Source of the DNA: Gnetum montanum
Lineage: Eukaryota > Streptophyta > Gnetopsida > Gnetales > Gnetaceae
Length of the DNA: 64,000 bases
Direction: 5' to 3'
Assembly: GCA_015680685.1 (NCBI GenBank)
Contig: MNCI01014449.1
Coordinates: 643,802 to 707,801 of the forward strand
The notes beneath the pieces were generated by a model. The model saw only the letters and a program-made list of their open reading frames with translations. It was not told where the DNA came from and did not search any database. A program made the translations under genes and the position numbers. Position 1 is the first letter of the stretch; every line of letters begins with the position of its first letter. Below are positions 11,521 through 22,120 of the stretch, piece after piece.

Positions 11521-12830
11521 GGCAAGATATTCATACTATCAAAATTGGATCCTAAGTAGTGAATCTTCTTTTATATGTAAATGATATTACCTTGATCTCT
11601 ATTGTAGTAGAAGATATGCAAAATAGGTTGCAACTTTTAGAGAATTATTATTGTTCATTTAGTCTTCAAGTGAATGTAGATAAAATTAAATTGATGATCT
11701 CGAGTACAAGAAATAATTGTTATAACTTCCATTTTGAAGGTACTAATGGGCAAATAGTAGATTTTTAAAAATATTATACTTTCAAAAATAAGTGCAAGGA
11801 GTTAGGAGTTTCAACATGGAATGTTTAAAAACAATTTTTTTACATTATCATTTATCATATTGTATTGTATGGATGTGTTATTTGGGGACTTGGACTTAGT
11901 GCTAAACTTTGGAAAGATATTGAAAGAGTGTAAAAAAAATTTCTTCTTGATGAGTTAAAGGTGAAGATGCAAACATATTTCTCAATGTTATTATGTGAAT
12001 GTGATTTATTACCTTTAGAATCAAAGCCTTGTGCCAATTCATTATATACACTCATAGCTTGTGTATCTTAAGATAAGACATATTCTCTAAAGCTATTCTT
12101 GAGGATTCATGAGATTGTGGTTGGTATTTTCAAGGGATGCAATGGTTGAGAAAATAAAATATCTCTTGGGAGGACATGTAGTAGAATCCTAACCATATTC
12201 GCAAACTAGTCAAGTAGAAGGTTTTAACACAAATGTGGTTTAATGTGGAAGGTAAGAGGCAATTTTATTTATACCACATTAGATTTAATAAACTAGATGT
12301 AGAAGCTTACTATTTCTCAGTTGATATTCCCATCAAGTATCAAAATGCTCTTAGCAAGTTTCACTTAAGTTCTCATCATATTTGAATTGAAAGTGAAAGA
12401 TGGATTCAACTCCCCTGAGAAAGGTGCATTTGTAGATTGTGTAGATCAAGAGCTCTTGAAGATGAGTTACATGTGTTTTTTTCTTATAGTGTGACTAACC
12501 ATTTGAGACAACATTATAATGTTATAACAAAAAGCAGATATGATTTGTTTTTAATGCAACCATTAGTGCTTAGTCAATTTCTAGAGTCTATCTTTATTTT
12601 TCATAAAATTGCAATATTGGTCTAATAGATCCTATTGATCTTTAGATGTAATAAAGCTTCATTTCATTTGATATTCTATTATCAAGCCAAGCCTTATAGA
12701 AGGTTATTGAAAAAATATAATTTGATTTTGCATAATTGTGCTATTAAAAGAATGGAATATAATTTAGCATTACAAAAATAGGACTTGTAATGTATTATGG
12801 ATGAATATAATTTAGCTTTACCATTAGTAA
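11520..12830 (+). pseudogene. 5'-truncated LINE ORF2 fragment (RT C-terminal half and zinc-binding end)
   Basis: The first clear block is LLLYVNDITLISIVVEDMQ (from 11559), the reverse-transcriptase active-site region with YVND in place of YADD. It is followed by QVNVDKIKLMI, as in plant non-LTR retrotransposons. Further along are LYGCVIWGLGL (about 11870-11900), KKFLLDELKVKMQTY (about 11935) and CRLCRSRALEDELHVFFSYS (about 12430-12490). The last matches the CxxC...EDExH pattern of the zf-RVT end of LINE ORF2. Frameshifts separate the blocks. No endonuclease part, poly-A tail or target duplication was found. Confidence 0.75.
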
Positions 12831-13828
12831 TAAGCCACTCCACCAAAATTATTCGAATGCTCTACCACTAAAAAAAATTACTATCAAGGCATTAACACCC
12901 CCTATGATCTTAAAAACATAATGCCCTTTCTAAGCTATATGAGTAAAAGGGTGTAACTTCATTAAATTTTTTTATAGTTAATTAGTCAACATGATAAATC
13001 ATGCTATGGAGTTGCAGATTATAAAAGTGAATATCATGTATTTTTAGGGAGGCTAGCTAGCTATAAAAAGATGAATAGAGTAGATAGGATTCATGTTGTT
13101 TTTGGAATGAATTGATCTACGGGTGGACTTTGTTGCTACTGCAAACGAGGGTTTGATGCATGGGTGGAACAATAGATAGGAGCTAAGGAGTGTTTGAGCT
13201 TGTATCAGTCTATTGTTGCAAATACGTTACATATCAGTTTGGTGTGGATTTGCCTTATGGCCTACATGTAATTTTGGTATTGCGGTAGGGTAGTATGATT
13301 TTTGGGAGTGATGGCAACAAACCTATTGTGGGCTCAAGATCTAGAGTTCATCTATAGTTTATTTGGCTTTTTTCGACTGTTGGGATTGAAAGACGGGTTG
13401 CAGAAATTGCTTTTTTGCTGTTGTTGCGCTTTGGTCCACTGTTGCTGTACTATTGTGTCTATGCATAGGAACTAAATCAAGGTGGTTGTTGATTTATTGG
13501 GAATTTCACTATTGTGAAGTGGGGCCATCTTTGAGTGTTGATTTGTGGAACCTTCTTTAGTCAGTGGTTGAGATTGGTGGGGTTTGTGGATGTGTGGTGT
13601 AATGCCTCTTGCCATTCAGTGAACAGGCTTCTTGGTGAGTCTGTTCCTTCTTGTTTTAGTTTTCCTTTTTCTTAATACACTCTATGCTATTTACCTAAAG
13701 CATTTGAGCTGGGACCCAACGGGTTTGCATGACCCAGACTATCTCTTTGTTCTCTGATGTTGGAGGGAAAAAATGAAAAATAACAGACTCCTCCAACAAT
13801 GATTTGCAACACTAAAGATAGTACTAAT
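12831..13828 (+). other. Noncoding stretch, possibly 5' UTR of the following LINE
   Basis: No supported reading frame. The right half (about 13060-13828) is richer in G and T and abuts ORF1, so it may be the LINE 5' UTR. The left part shows nothing recognisable. Confidence 0.35.
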
Positions 13829-14912
13829 ATGGATGATAATGACAACATGTTACGTTTTGACTTTTCTTAAGACATCTTTGATCAAATCGTTCAAACCTTG
13901 ACCCATCTTGATGTAATTGGCTTTTTTACTCGTAGGATTCCTCTTACCTTAGTTTTCCATGAATGGATCAAAAAGTTTTGGGAACTTCAAAACATCAAAT
14001 TAACCTTAGCTTTTAATCTTATGAGAGGGTTTTTTTCTTTTCACTTTTGAAACTAAGGCTATGAAAGATTTTTTGAAACAACAATTAATTTGGGATGTAT
14101 ATGGATCCTTTTTAGTGCTTCAACCTTGGAAGGAGGATTTTGACCTAGAAAAAGAAAGAAAAAGTATTTTCTTAGTATGGATAGAATTTCTAGGGCTTCC
14201 ATCACACTTTTCTCCACATGTTGACATTCTTGCTATGCAAGTTGGGAAGTTCATCGGTATGGAGCCCTTTTCAAGTTTCCATCCAAGATCAACTTGATGA
14301 GTGTGTGTTAAAATGGATATGCAAAAGTAACATCTCGACTCATTGGAATTTAATGTAAAAGGAAAGACTTTTGTTCAAAAAATTTCATATTTTACACTTT
14401 CAAACTGTTGTTATTATTGTCTTGATCTTAATCATTGAAAAGCTCAATGTCCAAAGCTACTAGCCAAGATTGAAGCTAAAAGAATTCTAGCTGAATAAGT
14501 TAGTAAAGAACTAAAAGATAAAAATATATCTAAGGATATAGGTAATGATACTATTGAGGTGCACTCGGCTAATCCTTCTTCTTTGGACCCTAAGATGACA
14601 GATGCGGAAGACATGAATATTAAGGCTACTGATGTTACTAAGACTTCTCTTAACCAAGAAGGGATTGCAATAGATGCTAGTAGTGGCTAGGAGCGAGCTA
14701 GCCAGAATTCTTATGCCTGAATCACATGAGATAATCTTATCTTTAGCGATTTCCCTAAAGGAAACCGATCCTTAATTATTGCTAATGCTAATCAGTCTAC
14801 TAGTAAAAGAATAAGTGCTTGTTGTTCTTTAGTAAATAGCTTTGAGTCTAGGAATTCTTTTAAGGCTTTAGTGGTTGAGGGGGATCCTCCTTCATCTTTG
14901 CATCCACAATGA
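13829..14912 (+). pseudogene. LINE ORF1 (DUF4283-like domain plus zinc knuckle)
   Basis: The proposed ATG at 13829 opens MDDNDNMLRFDFS. One frameshift near 14050 joins it to the frame of 14061-14297, which reads MKDFLKQQLIWDVYGSFLVL, then a VWIEFLGLPSHFSP block. This is the DUF4283 pattern typical of plant LINE gag-like proteins. A CCHC knuckle, CYYCLDLNH then KAQC, follows at about 14409-14450, with one stop inside. The frame ends DPPSSLHPQ and stops at 14910-14912. The protein would bind element RNA. Several stops make it non-functional. Confidence 0.75.
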
Positions 14913-17900
14913 AGTGTTGCTCATGGAATGTTAGGGGACTCTTAGATCCTTGTAGAAGATATGTAGTTTGAGATTATATTTATAGGCATTCCCTAGATGT
15001 TTCTTGTATTCAAGACATTACAATCTAAGGATTCCATCTTCAAACCTATTATAAGAGTATTTTTTCCAATAGTTATTATGTCTCTTCTTACCATGAACAT
15101 GGAAAAGAGGAAGTGATAATTCTTCTTCATAGTAAGTGGCATGAGTCTATTATTAATCATGGTTGTGATAATTTAAGATATTGTTGTTGGGTTTGGTTAC
15201 AATATGCTATTGAGATCCTATGGATAGTTTTCATTTATGCTCCTTGGAATCTGAATGATTGGAAGATTTTTTGAAATTGGCTTAGGTACAACTTGCTTGT
15301 AGTTAATTGGATCATCACAAGAGACTTTATATGCTTGATCATCTAGAGGATACATTTGGAGGACAGAGAGGTGATTTAGAAAATAGTGAGCTTTCTATTT
15401 GGCTTTTGTTCAAGAGAAAATTGAATTTCTAAGAAGCTAATGGAAACTACCCCTCTTCTTGTACTTCTAATTGGTTTACTTGAAGTAATGCTAGACATGG
15501 AGACTTCTACATGTCTTTTAGGTTGGATTGGATTTACCTATCTGCGAATGCTTCTATTCAATTTGCTACCACCAACGGTGCTCCTATTTAGGTAAATTAT
15601 ACCTAGTTTCTGTCAAATCATTATCCTATTCACTGGTCTCTTTCCCTCTATGGTTGCTCCCGCTTTTCCAATGACCTTTCTACTTTTAACACTACCTTTC
15701 TTCATAATGGCTCCCTTTGCTCTTTATTGATGCAAATATGAAATCTACATCCTAAAGCCCTTAGAGAAGATAATTGGATTGATTGGTGGACTAACGCTTG
15801 TACTTGCCTTTAGTGGTTTTCCAAACATGTGGGTAAATTAGTGGCTTCAAGACTAAATTCTTATAAGTCCAACCTTCATAAGGAAATCTCCTCATTATAA
15901 AACACCATTAATAGAGGTGAAGTTACTAAAGCTCAATTTTGTTGCTTGCAAATTGCTAAGGAGAGCATGCATAGGATGGATCACCATGAAGCTAGAGGTG
16001 CTCACGTTTGCACCCATCTTTCTTGGCTCTGCATGGGTGACTAAGCCACTAAAGACTTTTTTTTGTCTCCTCAAAGGGAAATACCCATCCCCTAAAATCA
16101 CAACTATTGAAGTAGATGATAATATCTTTACCTCCAAGATTGACATTTTATAGGTTTTCTTTGATTTTTACTTTAGAATTTTTTGTAAAGAAGATATTGA
16201 TCCCATTGCAGTTAATACCTACTTAGGAGTTATTACTCCTTTCAATCGTTCCATCTTTGGTGATGCGTTTCTTCTTTCTAAATAGGATCTTGGTGACGCT
16301 CTTCAACAACTCCATGATAGCAAAGCCCCTGATATGGATGGTCTTCCTATAGAATTTTTAAAGGAAGTCTAGCCCACTCTTCAAGATATTGTCTATAGTG
16401 TGTATAAGGAAGCTCTTAGGAAAGGTTCCTTTGGCAAAGTGATCAATGCAAATATTATTAAGCTTCTACCCAAGTCAGGAGATTGTATGTGCATTAGCAA
16501 CTAGCGCCCTATCATTCTTTTAAATGTTATCTACAAAATTGTTGCTAAAGTTATAGCCAATAAATTAAAACCTTTTCTTCCTCATCTAATAAGCAAAGAG
16601 CAAATTGGTTTTGTGCAAGGCAAGTATATTTTAGACAATGTTGTTATTGCTATTGAGGGCTTGCATTGGGCTTTTTCCACTGATCAAAAAGCCATTCTTC
16701 TTAAGCTTGATTTTGCAAAAGCTTATGACATGCTTGATTGGTCCTTTTTAAGAAGTGTAGGTAAGCATAATAACTTAGGTGCTATTTTTTATAGACATAT
16801 GGATCTAGTTTTGTCAGAGGTCTCTTTAGTTATTTGTATTAATAGAACCTTCTCTAAGGTTATTGAGCTTCAAAAATCAGTACAACAAGGATGCCATTTA
16901 GCTCCTTATCTTTTTATCCTAGCTATTGATGTTCTTAGAGCTATTCTTAGAACTCACAATGATTCTATGAGGTTGAGAAGTATCTCTCTTCCACAAGAAG
17001 GAAAGGATTTCATTTATAGCCAGTTTGTGGATGACACTTTTCTGACTTTGCTTGAGGACCATAATAATTTTAACACTACCTTGGATTGCATTGACATCTA
17101 TTGTAGAGCCTTAGGAGCTAAAATCAATTGGAACAAAATGCAAGCTATTTAGTCTAGCTTCTTTGCAAGGCCTACTTGGACTTATCAGTTTAATATCAAG
17201 TGGCTTTCTCCTACAAATGTTTTCACCATTTGGGGTATCTTGATAGCTTTATCCACCACTCCCACTACCTTATGGAATAATGTGGTGGAAAAAGTGAAAC
17301 ATAATGCTTTGAAATGGGTTTCTATACCCTTATCTCTTGTAGGTAGATTCATTGTAGTTCATCATATTTTGAGCTCTAGTCACGTGTACTGCTCTTCCTT
17401 TATGGATCCTTCCAAATCTTCCTTTTAGTGCATCAAAAAAATTATTAGGGATTTTTTATGGGGGGATAAGCACAATCACAAAGCTTTTCATGGAGTCGCT
17501 TGGGATATCTACACTTTAAGCAAGGAACATGAGGGCTTAGGCCTCCCCTCTATTGAGCGCCAAAGTATTCTCTTGGCCTCTAAGTGGGTCACTTGTTGTA
17601 TAGAAGGAGAAGAAGCTTGGAAGATCCTTTTTAGGCATAATATTTCTTGTCTTGGTAATCACCATAAATGGAAAAATGCTCATTGAAGCAATTGGATCAT
17701 CAACGGAGGTTCTTAGAAGATTACAAGTTCTTTCATGTTAAAGCAAATTTGGCGGTGTTGGAGTGAACTTAAAGGCTTTTTGCAATGGAAACCTTCCTAG
17801 ATAAGCTTGCACTCTTTGATGATGCACTCCATATCTAGTGGTCTCCTATTTTTAAAAAGAGTTTGAGTTATCTTTATGATGAATTCTCTCATAGAGCCAA

Positions 17901-18292
17901 TCATTTTGCCAATCACAATCTTTATCATGTTGCTCAATTATTTACTATTAGGAATGATTCTACTACCCTCTCTTGGCAATATGCCAAAGTAAGAAGAGGA
18001 TACTCTTATTTACTAGCACATTGAGCATGTTCTCTCCAACTTTGGTGTTCCTAAGTTGCATAATAATACTCCTTGGTATGATGATTGGTTTTGGCCTGAT
18101 GGTTCCTTATGCGTTCCCTATGCCTTTCTAGAGCCAAATCTTGGTTTCATGCGCAAGAATTCCAACTCTCTACTTTAAATAGAAGATGGAGTGTGCATCT
18201 TGAGGATCACCATTGGAAAGCTATTTTTCATTGTGTGTGGACTTCTAAGGCCCAACCTAAGCACTGCTTCTTTTTCTGGTCCTTGATTCATC
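14909..18292 (+). pseudogene. LINE ORF2: endonuclease and reverse transcriptase, first part
   Basis: ORF2 starts at 14909 with MKCCSWNVRGL, the opening strand of an exonuclease-endonuclease-phosphatase domain; a FIYAPWN block follows near 15230. Frameshifts break the middle (about 15460-16190). The RT is in the same frame as the start codon. Its blocks are DSKAPDMDGLPIEFLK (about 16320), VIYKIVAKVIANKLKPFL, KEQIGFVQGKYILDNV (16600-16640), LKLDFAKAYDMLDW, VQQGCHLAPYLFILAID and SQFVDDTFLTL (about 17020-17055; VDD is the active-site variant). A LINE connection region follows. Stops such as the TAG at 16502-16504 fall where related enzymes have tryptophan. Confidence 0.85.
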
Positions 18293-18297
18293 AAGGT

Positions 18298-19023
18298 TGA
18301 TGAGCCGCGATATCGTGTCCGCCCCTACGATATCGTGTACGCAATATTGTAGCCCGCCATCATGCTTATAAATAAGAGGCGACTTTCCCTTGTTCACACA
18401 TCTAGATTTAGACCCTTAGCCAAACTATAGTAGTTTTACCATTCCAGAGTTAGAATAATTTCCATGTGCCTGCAGTAGGAGTCTTAAAGTGAACGGATCT
18501 TTATTTGAGCAAATTGTACTTGAGCACACATTTGTGTACGACAATAAAGATGAACTTTTTGATAAACCTTGCAGCATGTGGACTAAGCTAAATGGGAATT
18601 AATTACTGTTAAATGTTTAAATGCTTTCCTAGATAATTAAATCTCTCTCAACCCTTGACTCCTAGTTAAGTGCATTCAGTACGACCGCTTCAAGCATGTG
18701 TGTAACGCTTGGTAACCTAGTAACGAGTAGCGTTTGGTAATCCTAGTAGCTTTGCACTGGTTCANAAGTTAGTCACTTAGTTCTCTTCACCTTCCCCTAT
18801 TAGCATAAGACGTTATAAAGATAAAAGATATAAAAATCATATACCTCAAGCTTACTTAACCATACAACCGTGACAATACAAGTAAGTTTGGGAAGACAAC
18901 GATTGATTAGCCTTAAGTGTTCCATTAAGGTGTGTAAGCACTTAGTCCTTGGACTTTGACCGGATCGCGCATGAGACGCTTGTATTCATATGGTTGAGTG
19001 TAGGGGTACCTTGCCACTCATTA
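18298..19023 (+). repeat. Solo LTR inside LINE ORF2
   Basis: The ends are TGATGAG and CTCATTA. The 5-bp AAGGT is repeated exactly at 18293-18297 and 19024-19028. It aligns throughout with the E2 LTR. It has a TATA box (18367-18374), an AATAAA (18543-18548) and GATATCG-type repeats in U3. A lone LTR with matching target duplications is the product of recombination between the two LTRs of a former full element. An N at 18765 replaces about 62 bp present in the E2 LTR. Confidence 0.93.
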
Positions 19024-19386
19024 AAGGTCTTTCCATTGGACATAGGCTTCACTTCTTAGTAGTTGATTGCCCTAAATGCACCATTTGTCAAGTTGATGAC
19101 TCTTTTGTGCATGTCTTTTGGGATTGCTCATTCTCTCGACAAATTTGGAAGTGGTGTTAGTCTCTCTAGGTTTTTATTCCTAACCATTCTATCGATTTCC
19201 CTCTGTATAATCAAAGATGACTATGTTAAGCAACACCTTCAAAAAGTTTGGAAAATCCTTTTATTTGAAATTATTTTCTTTATTTGGAAATGTCGTGTAG
19301 ATGCTTGGTATCAACACACCAACTACACTAAATTTGACTATGGTACAAAATGCTCTATTGCTAGTAATGTTCAACTTCAATGTTGA
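19024..19386 (+). pseudogene. LINE ORF2, zinc-binding C-terminal part after the solo LTR
   Basis: Coding resumes directly after the target duplication. It includes CPKCTICQVDDSFVHVFWDC (about 19068-19128) and SRQIWKW. This is the CxxC...HxxxxC arrangement of the zf-RVT domain that ends plant LINE ORF2. Stops and frame changes follow. Only the inserted LTR separates it from the part ending at 18292. Confidence 0.75.
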
Positions 19387-20409
19387 GAATTAGGCTTTAC
19401 CAATAATATTACCTTTTCTTTAGTGGTATCTCTTTTGTTTTTTTTTTAGCTTTTGTTGCAGGCGGTGCAGGTGACTAAGGGGTCATCTTGCAACTTTGGG
19501 GAGGCAACCTCAAACAGCAGCACAAACACGAGAGTTTACAGGGAGACAAACACTGAACCCAACTCACTCTCCCCCGTCTGTCATCATTCTTCGGCTTTAA
19601 GAGAGTAGCTAACATCGAACTGATATATTTAATGAAGCTCACATATACATATTCCTAAGAACAACGTTCTTCCAAGTTATTGGTGGATATTCCAAACACA
19701 GATACTCTTTTGTATTTTCAACGTCCAGCTGCTTCCCTTGCTTTAATAAGCTAGACTGGCAGTTGTGTATTGAAACAAGAAGCAAAGGTTTTGATTCAGC
19801 CTTGCGTTTTCAGTTTTGGGTAGGTCTGGTTTCTGAAACACGTGCATATTCCTAAATGGCTCCATTATTGCCAGTCAAACGAAAAAGAACAGCTTCGTCC
19901 AGAAAAGTTCCCTCGTTTAAATCCGAATTGCATTGCATACATCGTATGGAGAAACATTTAAGCAACGACTATTGCAAAGATATTTTTCACCATTGTTTAT
20001 CTGAAAACTTTCATTCAAAGAACGGTTAAATAAGAAAGATCAATTGCATAGGAGAGTGAGTTTACCCTGGTTATTAAAAAAGAAGGCATTCTTCACATTT
20101 TGAAGAGGATACCAAAGAAATATCGCAAAAGTGCGTGCTAGTCAGGAAATAAGTTTAGAGCGGAGAGGCACTTAGAAAGATTCTTCAGCAATACTGTTAA
20201 AAATTTCACATTCCTTCACAAAGTAAGCAGACTCATACCAAAGAACAGAGATTTAAATTTTTGTGATATTGTTACCAACCTAAACTTCTTAAAATTCATT
20301 TCCAATATACACCTGCAACTTTGCAATTCCAAAATCAAAATATTACTGGAATGACACTAGAATTATCAATACCTAAATGCTCGAGGCCTAAGGGAAGACC
20401 TTTTGTTTC

Positions 20410-20428
20410 AATAATAATAATAATAATC
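20410..20428. repeat. AAT trinucleotide microsatellite
   Basis: About six consecutive AAT units in low-copy DNA. Confidence 0.85.
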
Positions 20429-20714
20429 CTTTAGTAGACAGTAGTGTAGTTCATTAATTGGTCCGAAACAACGCTAAAGATCATAAATGTTAGCCAAAAT
20501 AGCAGTCACTTAATGCAAGATTAATCATGACATGACAGTTCTAAACCTTTGTTCTCTATCATGATCACAACCAAGTCAATCCCCATACAGGGAAGACCAG
20601 TGCCTCCTGGATTGCCCAAAAAAATGAAAAAACACGGACAATAAGAGAGAAGGCTTTTAGAGGTAAGTAAAACCTTAAACCCTGTAACTGACAGTTTTTC
20701 TAACTTTCTAAACG

Positions 20715-20812
20715 CACCCAAAACACTTTGCACACAGAACAACCCCAACAAAAACACTTTGCACACAATAAGGAACAACCCCAACTAAAACACTTTGCAC
20801 ACAGTAAGGAAC
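20715..20812. repeat. Three tandem copies of a roughly 37-bp unit
   Basis: Each copy has AAAACACTTTGCACACA followed by a short spacer and GGAACAACCCCAAC or a variant. The first copy is a few bases shorter. It lies downstream of the small minus-strand gene. Confidence 0.8.
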
Positions 20813-21092
20813 AACGCCTCCTGGATTGCATTACAATACAATCGCATAAAGGGTTGTTTCAGGTAAAACCTTAAATCCTAGCAGCCAAGCGAGGATCCGC
20901 TAGCCAATAATCACAGAGACATTAGCCCACAAGAGGACGGTTATGAATATCCCACAAACATGAAAAACAATACAAATCTGCAATTCTGCACAGGTGTAAT
21001 TTTTTGGAATCTTTACAGCCATGGATATATACACAATTAAGAATAACCCAAGAGTCAGCGGTGCAGAACCTGACATGATCATGATCCATGCA

Positions 21093-21380
21093 TCAGTAGT
21101 CCAAATCTTGTTTGCTCTCCGACAGGGGAATCCAGGTAGAACGATAGAAGCAAGAGGAGGAGGATGATGAGAAAGACAAAGAATCAGGAGTATCAAAACG
21201 AGGTTGTCCGGTGTAGATTCTCATGCTCCTCTTCTTGATATCAGAGGCCAGGGACAACAGAGACTTTGCCACTGCTACAGCAATGGCTGCCTTAACCTTG
21301 CCTCTCCTGGGGATCAGCCCAGTAGAGGAACACCCATTATTTTCCTCACCCCCATCAACAATTTTGTTTCTGCTGGGCAT
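21093..21380 (-). CDS. Small plant protein of unknown function (95 aa)
   Basis: This is the best candidate host gene. It is an uninterrupted 95-codon frame starting MPSRNKIVDGGEE and ending SESKQDLDY, with balanced codon use unlike the AT-rich retroelement debris. A basic, helix-prone middle (LIPRRGKVKAAIAVAVAKSL, about residues 22-41) is followed by SLASDIKKRSMRIY. The tail is serine-rich (SFSSSSSSCFYRST, about residues 69-82). No transmembrane segment or signal peptide is evident. A TATA-like box lies about 190 bp upstream. I do not recognise the family. A spliced continuation or a longer gene cannot be ruled out. Confidence 0.55.
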   Translation of the reverse strand: MPSRNKIVDGGEENNGCSSTGLIPRRGKVKAAIAVAVAKSLLSLASDIKKRSMRIYTGQPRFDTPDSLSFSSSSSSCFYRSTWIPLSESKQDLDY

Positions 21381-21570
21381 GATTATGGTCTAGTGGTGAT
21401 GAATCCAGAGATGATTGAAAACTAGTATGGTTTACAACCAGAAACTCAGAGATGATTATGGTTCTGACACCCAACAAACGCAAACTCTATTCTCACTGAT
21501 TTTACTCTCTGATCAAGCATAAGACAGGGAACAAGCTGCAAGTTGCAGAGTAGTGGTTGTGCTTGGGTTG

Positions 21571-21579
21571 CTATTTATG
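21571..21579 (-). promoter_or_regulatory. TATA-like box of the 95-aa gene
   Basis: On the minus strand this reads CATAAATAG, in locally less AT-rich DNA. If used, transcription would begin near 21540, giving a 5' untranslated region of about 160 nt before the ATG at 21380. Confidence 0.45.
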
Positions 21580-21840
21580 GATGATCAGAAGCCAAAAGAT
21601 GACAAGCCAAGATTTTGAAATAAACTAACATGGTTTGATCTTGTGTACTGGGAGGATTTTTAGGGTTTGGCAATGAGGGTGAGGTGGGGAACAATCATGG
21701 GTTGCTCTGCTTGGGGCTCTGCACAAATGCATATGGCCTCCATGTGGGATCGTATACCAAGCTTTATTATTAAAATGGTTGGGACGTCAAGATTCCAACG
21801 GCTTTGTGCAGGCTTTCAATGCCTACCTACATGAAATTAG

Positions 21841-22114
21841 TTGTTGTTCAGTTGCCTTGTGATTCGAACATTCAATGTATTTTCTTTTCTTCTCTACCGC
21901 AAGGAGGAAGAGGAGGAGATGAACATGGACGGGATATCATGCATTAAGCGTTTATCCACCCAAAAACCCAAGATTCTTCAGTTGCTTAAGGCTTTGATTA
22001 GTGGAATTGTGTCGGTTGTACTGGGCATGGGGAATGATATTTCATGATTTGCAGGACATAACAGAAGCGGCAGAGGCGGCAAAAACCTCGGTTTGCTGGA
22101 AGATCAGTTGCAGG
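21841..22114 (+). other. Possible short plus-strand transcribed region
   Basis: A 68-codon frame (21841-22047) encodes an acidic run, KEEEEEMNMDG, then KPKILQLLKALISGIVSVVL. After its stop, TGATTTGCAG and later TTGCAGGGTAAC resemble splice acceptor and donor borders of a short exon (about 22059-22114). It lies in low-copy DNA, head to head with the small gene. No homology was recognised and chance is a fair explanation. Confidence 0.2.
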
Positions 22115-22120
22115 GTAACT

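Larger units (their letters stand above)
13829..19450 (+). mobile_element. L1-like plant LINE, decayed, interrupted by a solo LTR
   Basis: In order it carries an ORF1 with a DUF4283-like domain and CCHC knuckle, then an ORF2 with endonuclease, reverse transcriptase and zinc-binding end. ORF1 and ORF2 overlap at ATGA (14909-14912). The 726-bp solo LTR at 18298-19023 sits within ORF2, and the LINE resumes at 19024. The 3' boundary is approximate: it is placed at a T-rich run after the last coding match, and no poly-A tail or target duplication was seen. Confidence 0.85.
19451..21092 (-). other. Low-copy noncoding DNA downstream of the 21-kb gene
   Basis: Nothing here resembles the LTR elements or LINEs elsewhere in the window. 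The part next to the coding region (about 20860-21092) probably includes the gene's 3' untranslated region. The remainder has no supported coding region. Confidence 0.45.

Noticed and set aside
11559-11768. A functional reverse transcriptase
   Set aside because: The active-site motif is YVND, the N-terminal half is missing and the frame is broken downstream.
20521-20784. An 87-codon minus-strand frame with hydrophobic segments
   Set aside because: Part of it is generated by the 37-bp tandem repeats. No family was recognised.
20900-21196. A 98-codon minus-strand frame overlapping the small gene
   Set aside because: It overlaps the 95-codon gene in another frame and its hydrophobic content is what antisense or untranslated AT-rich DNA gives by chance.
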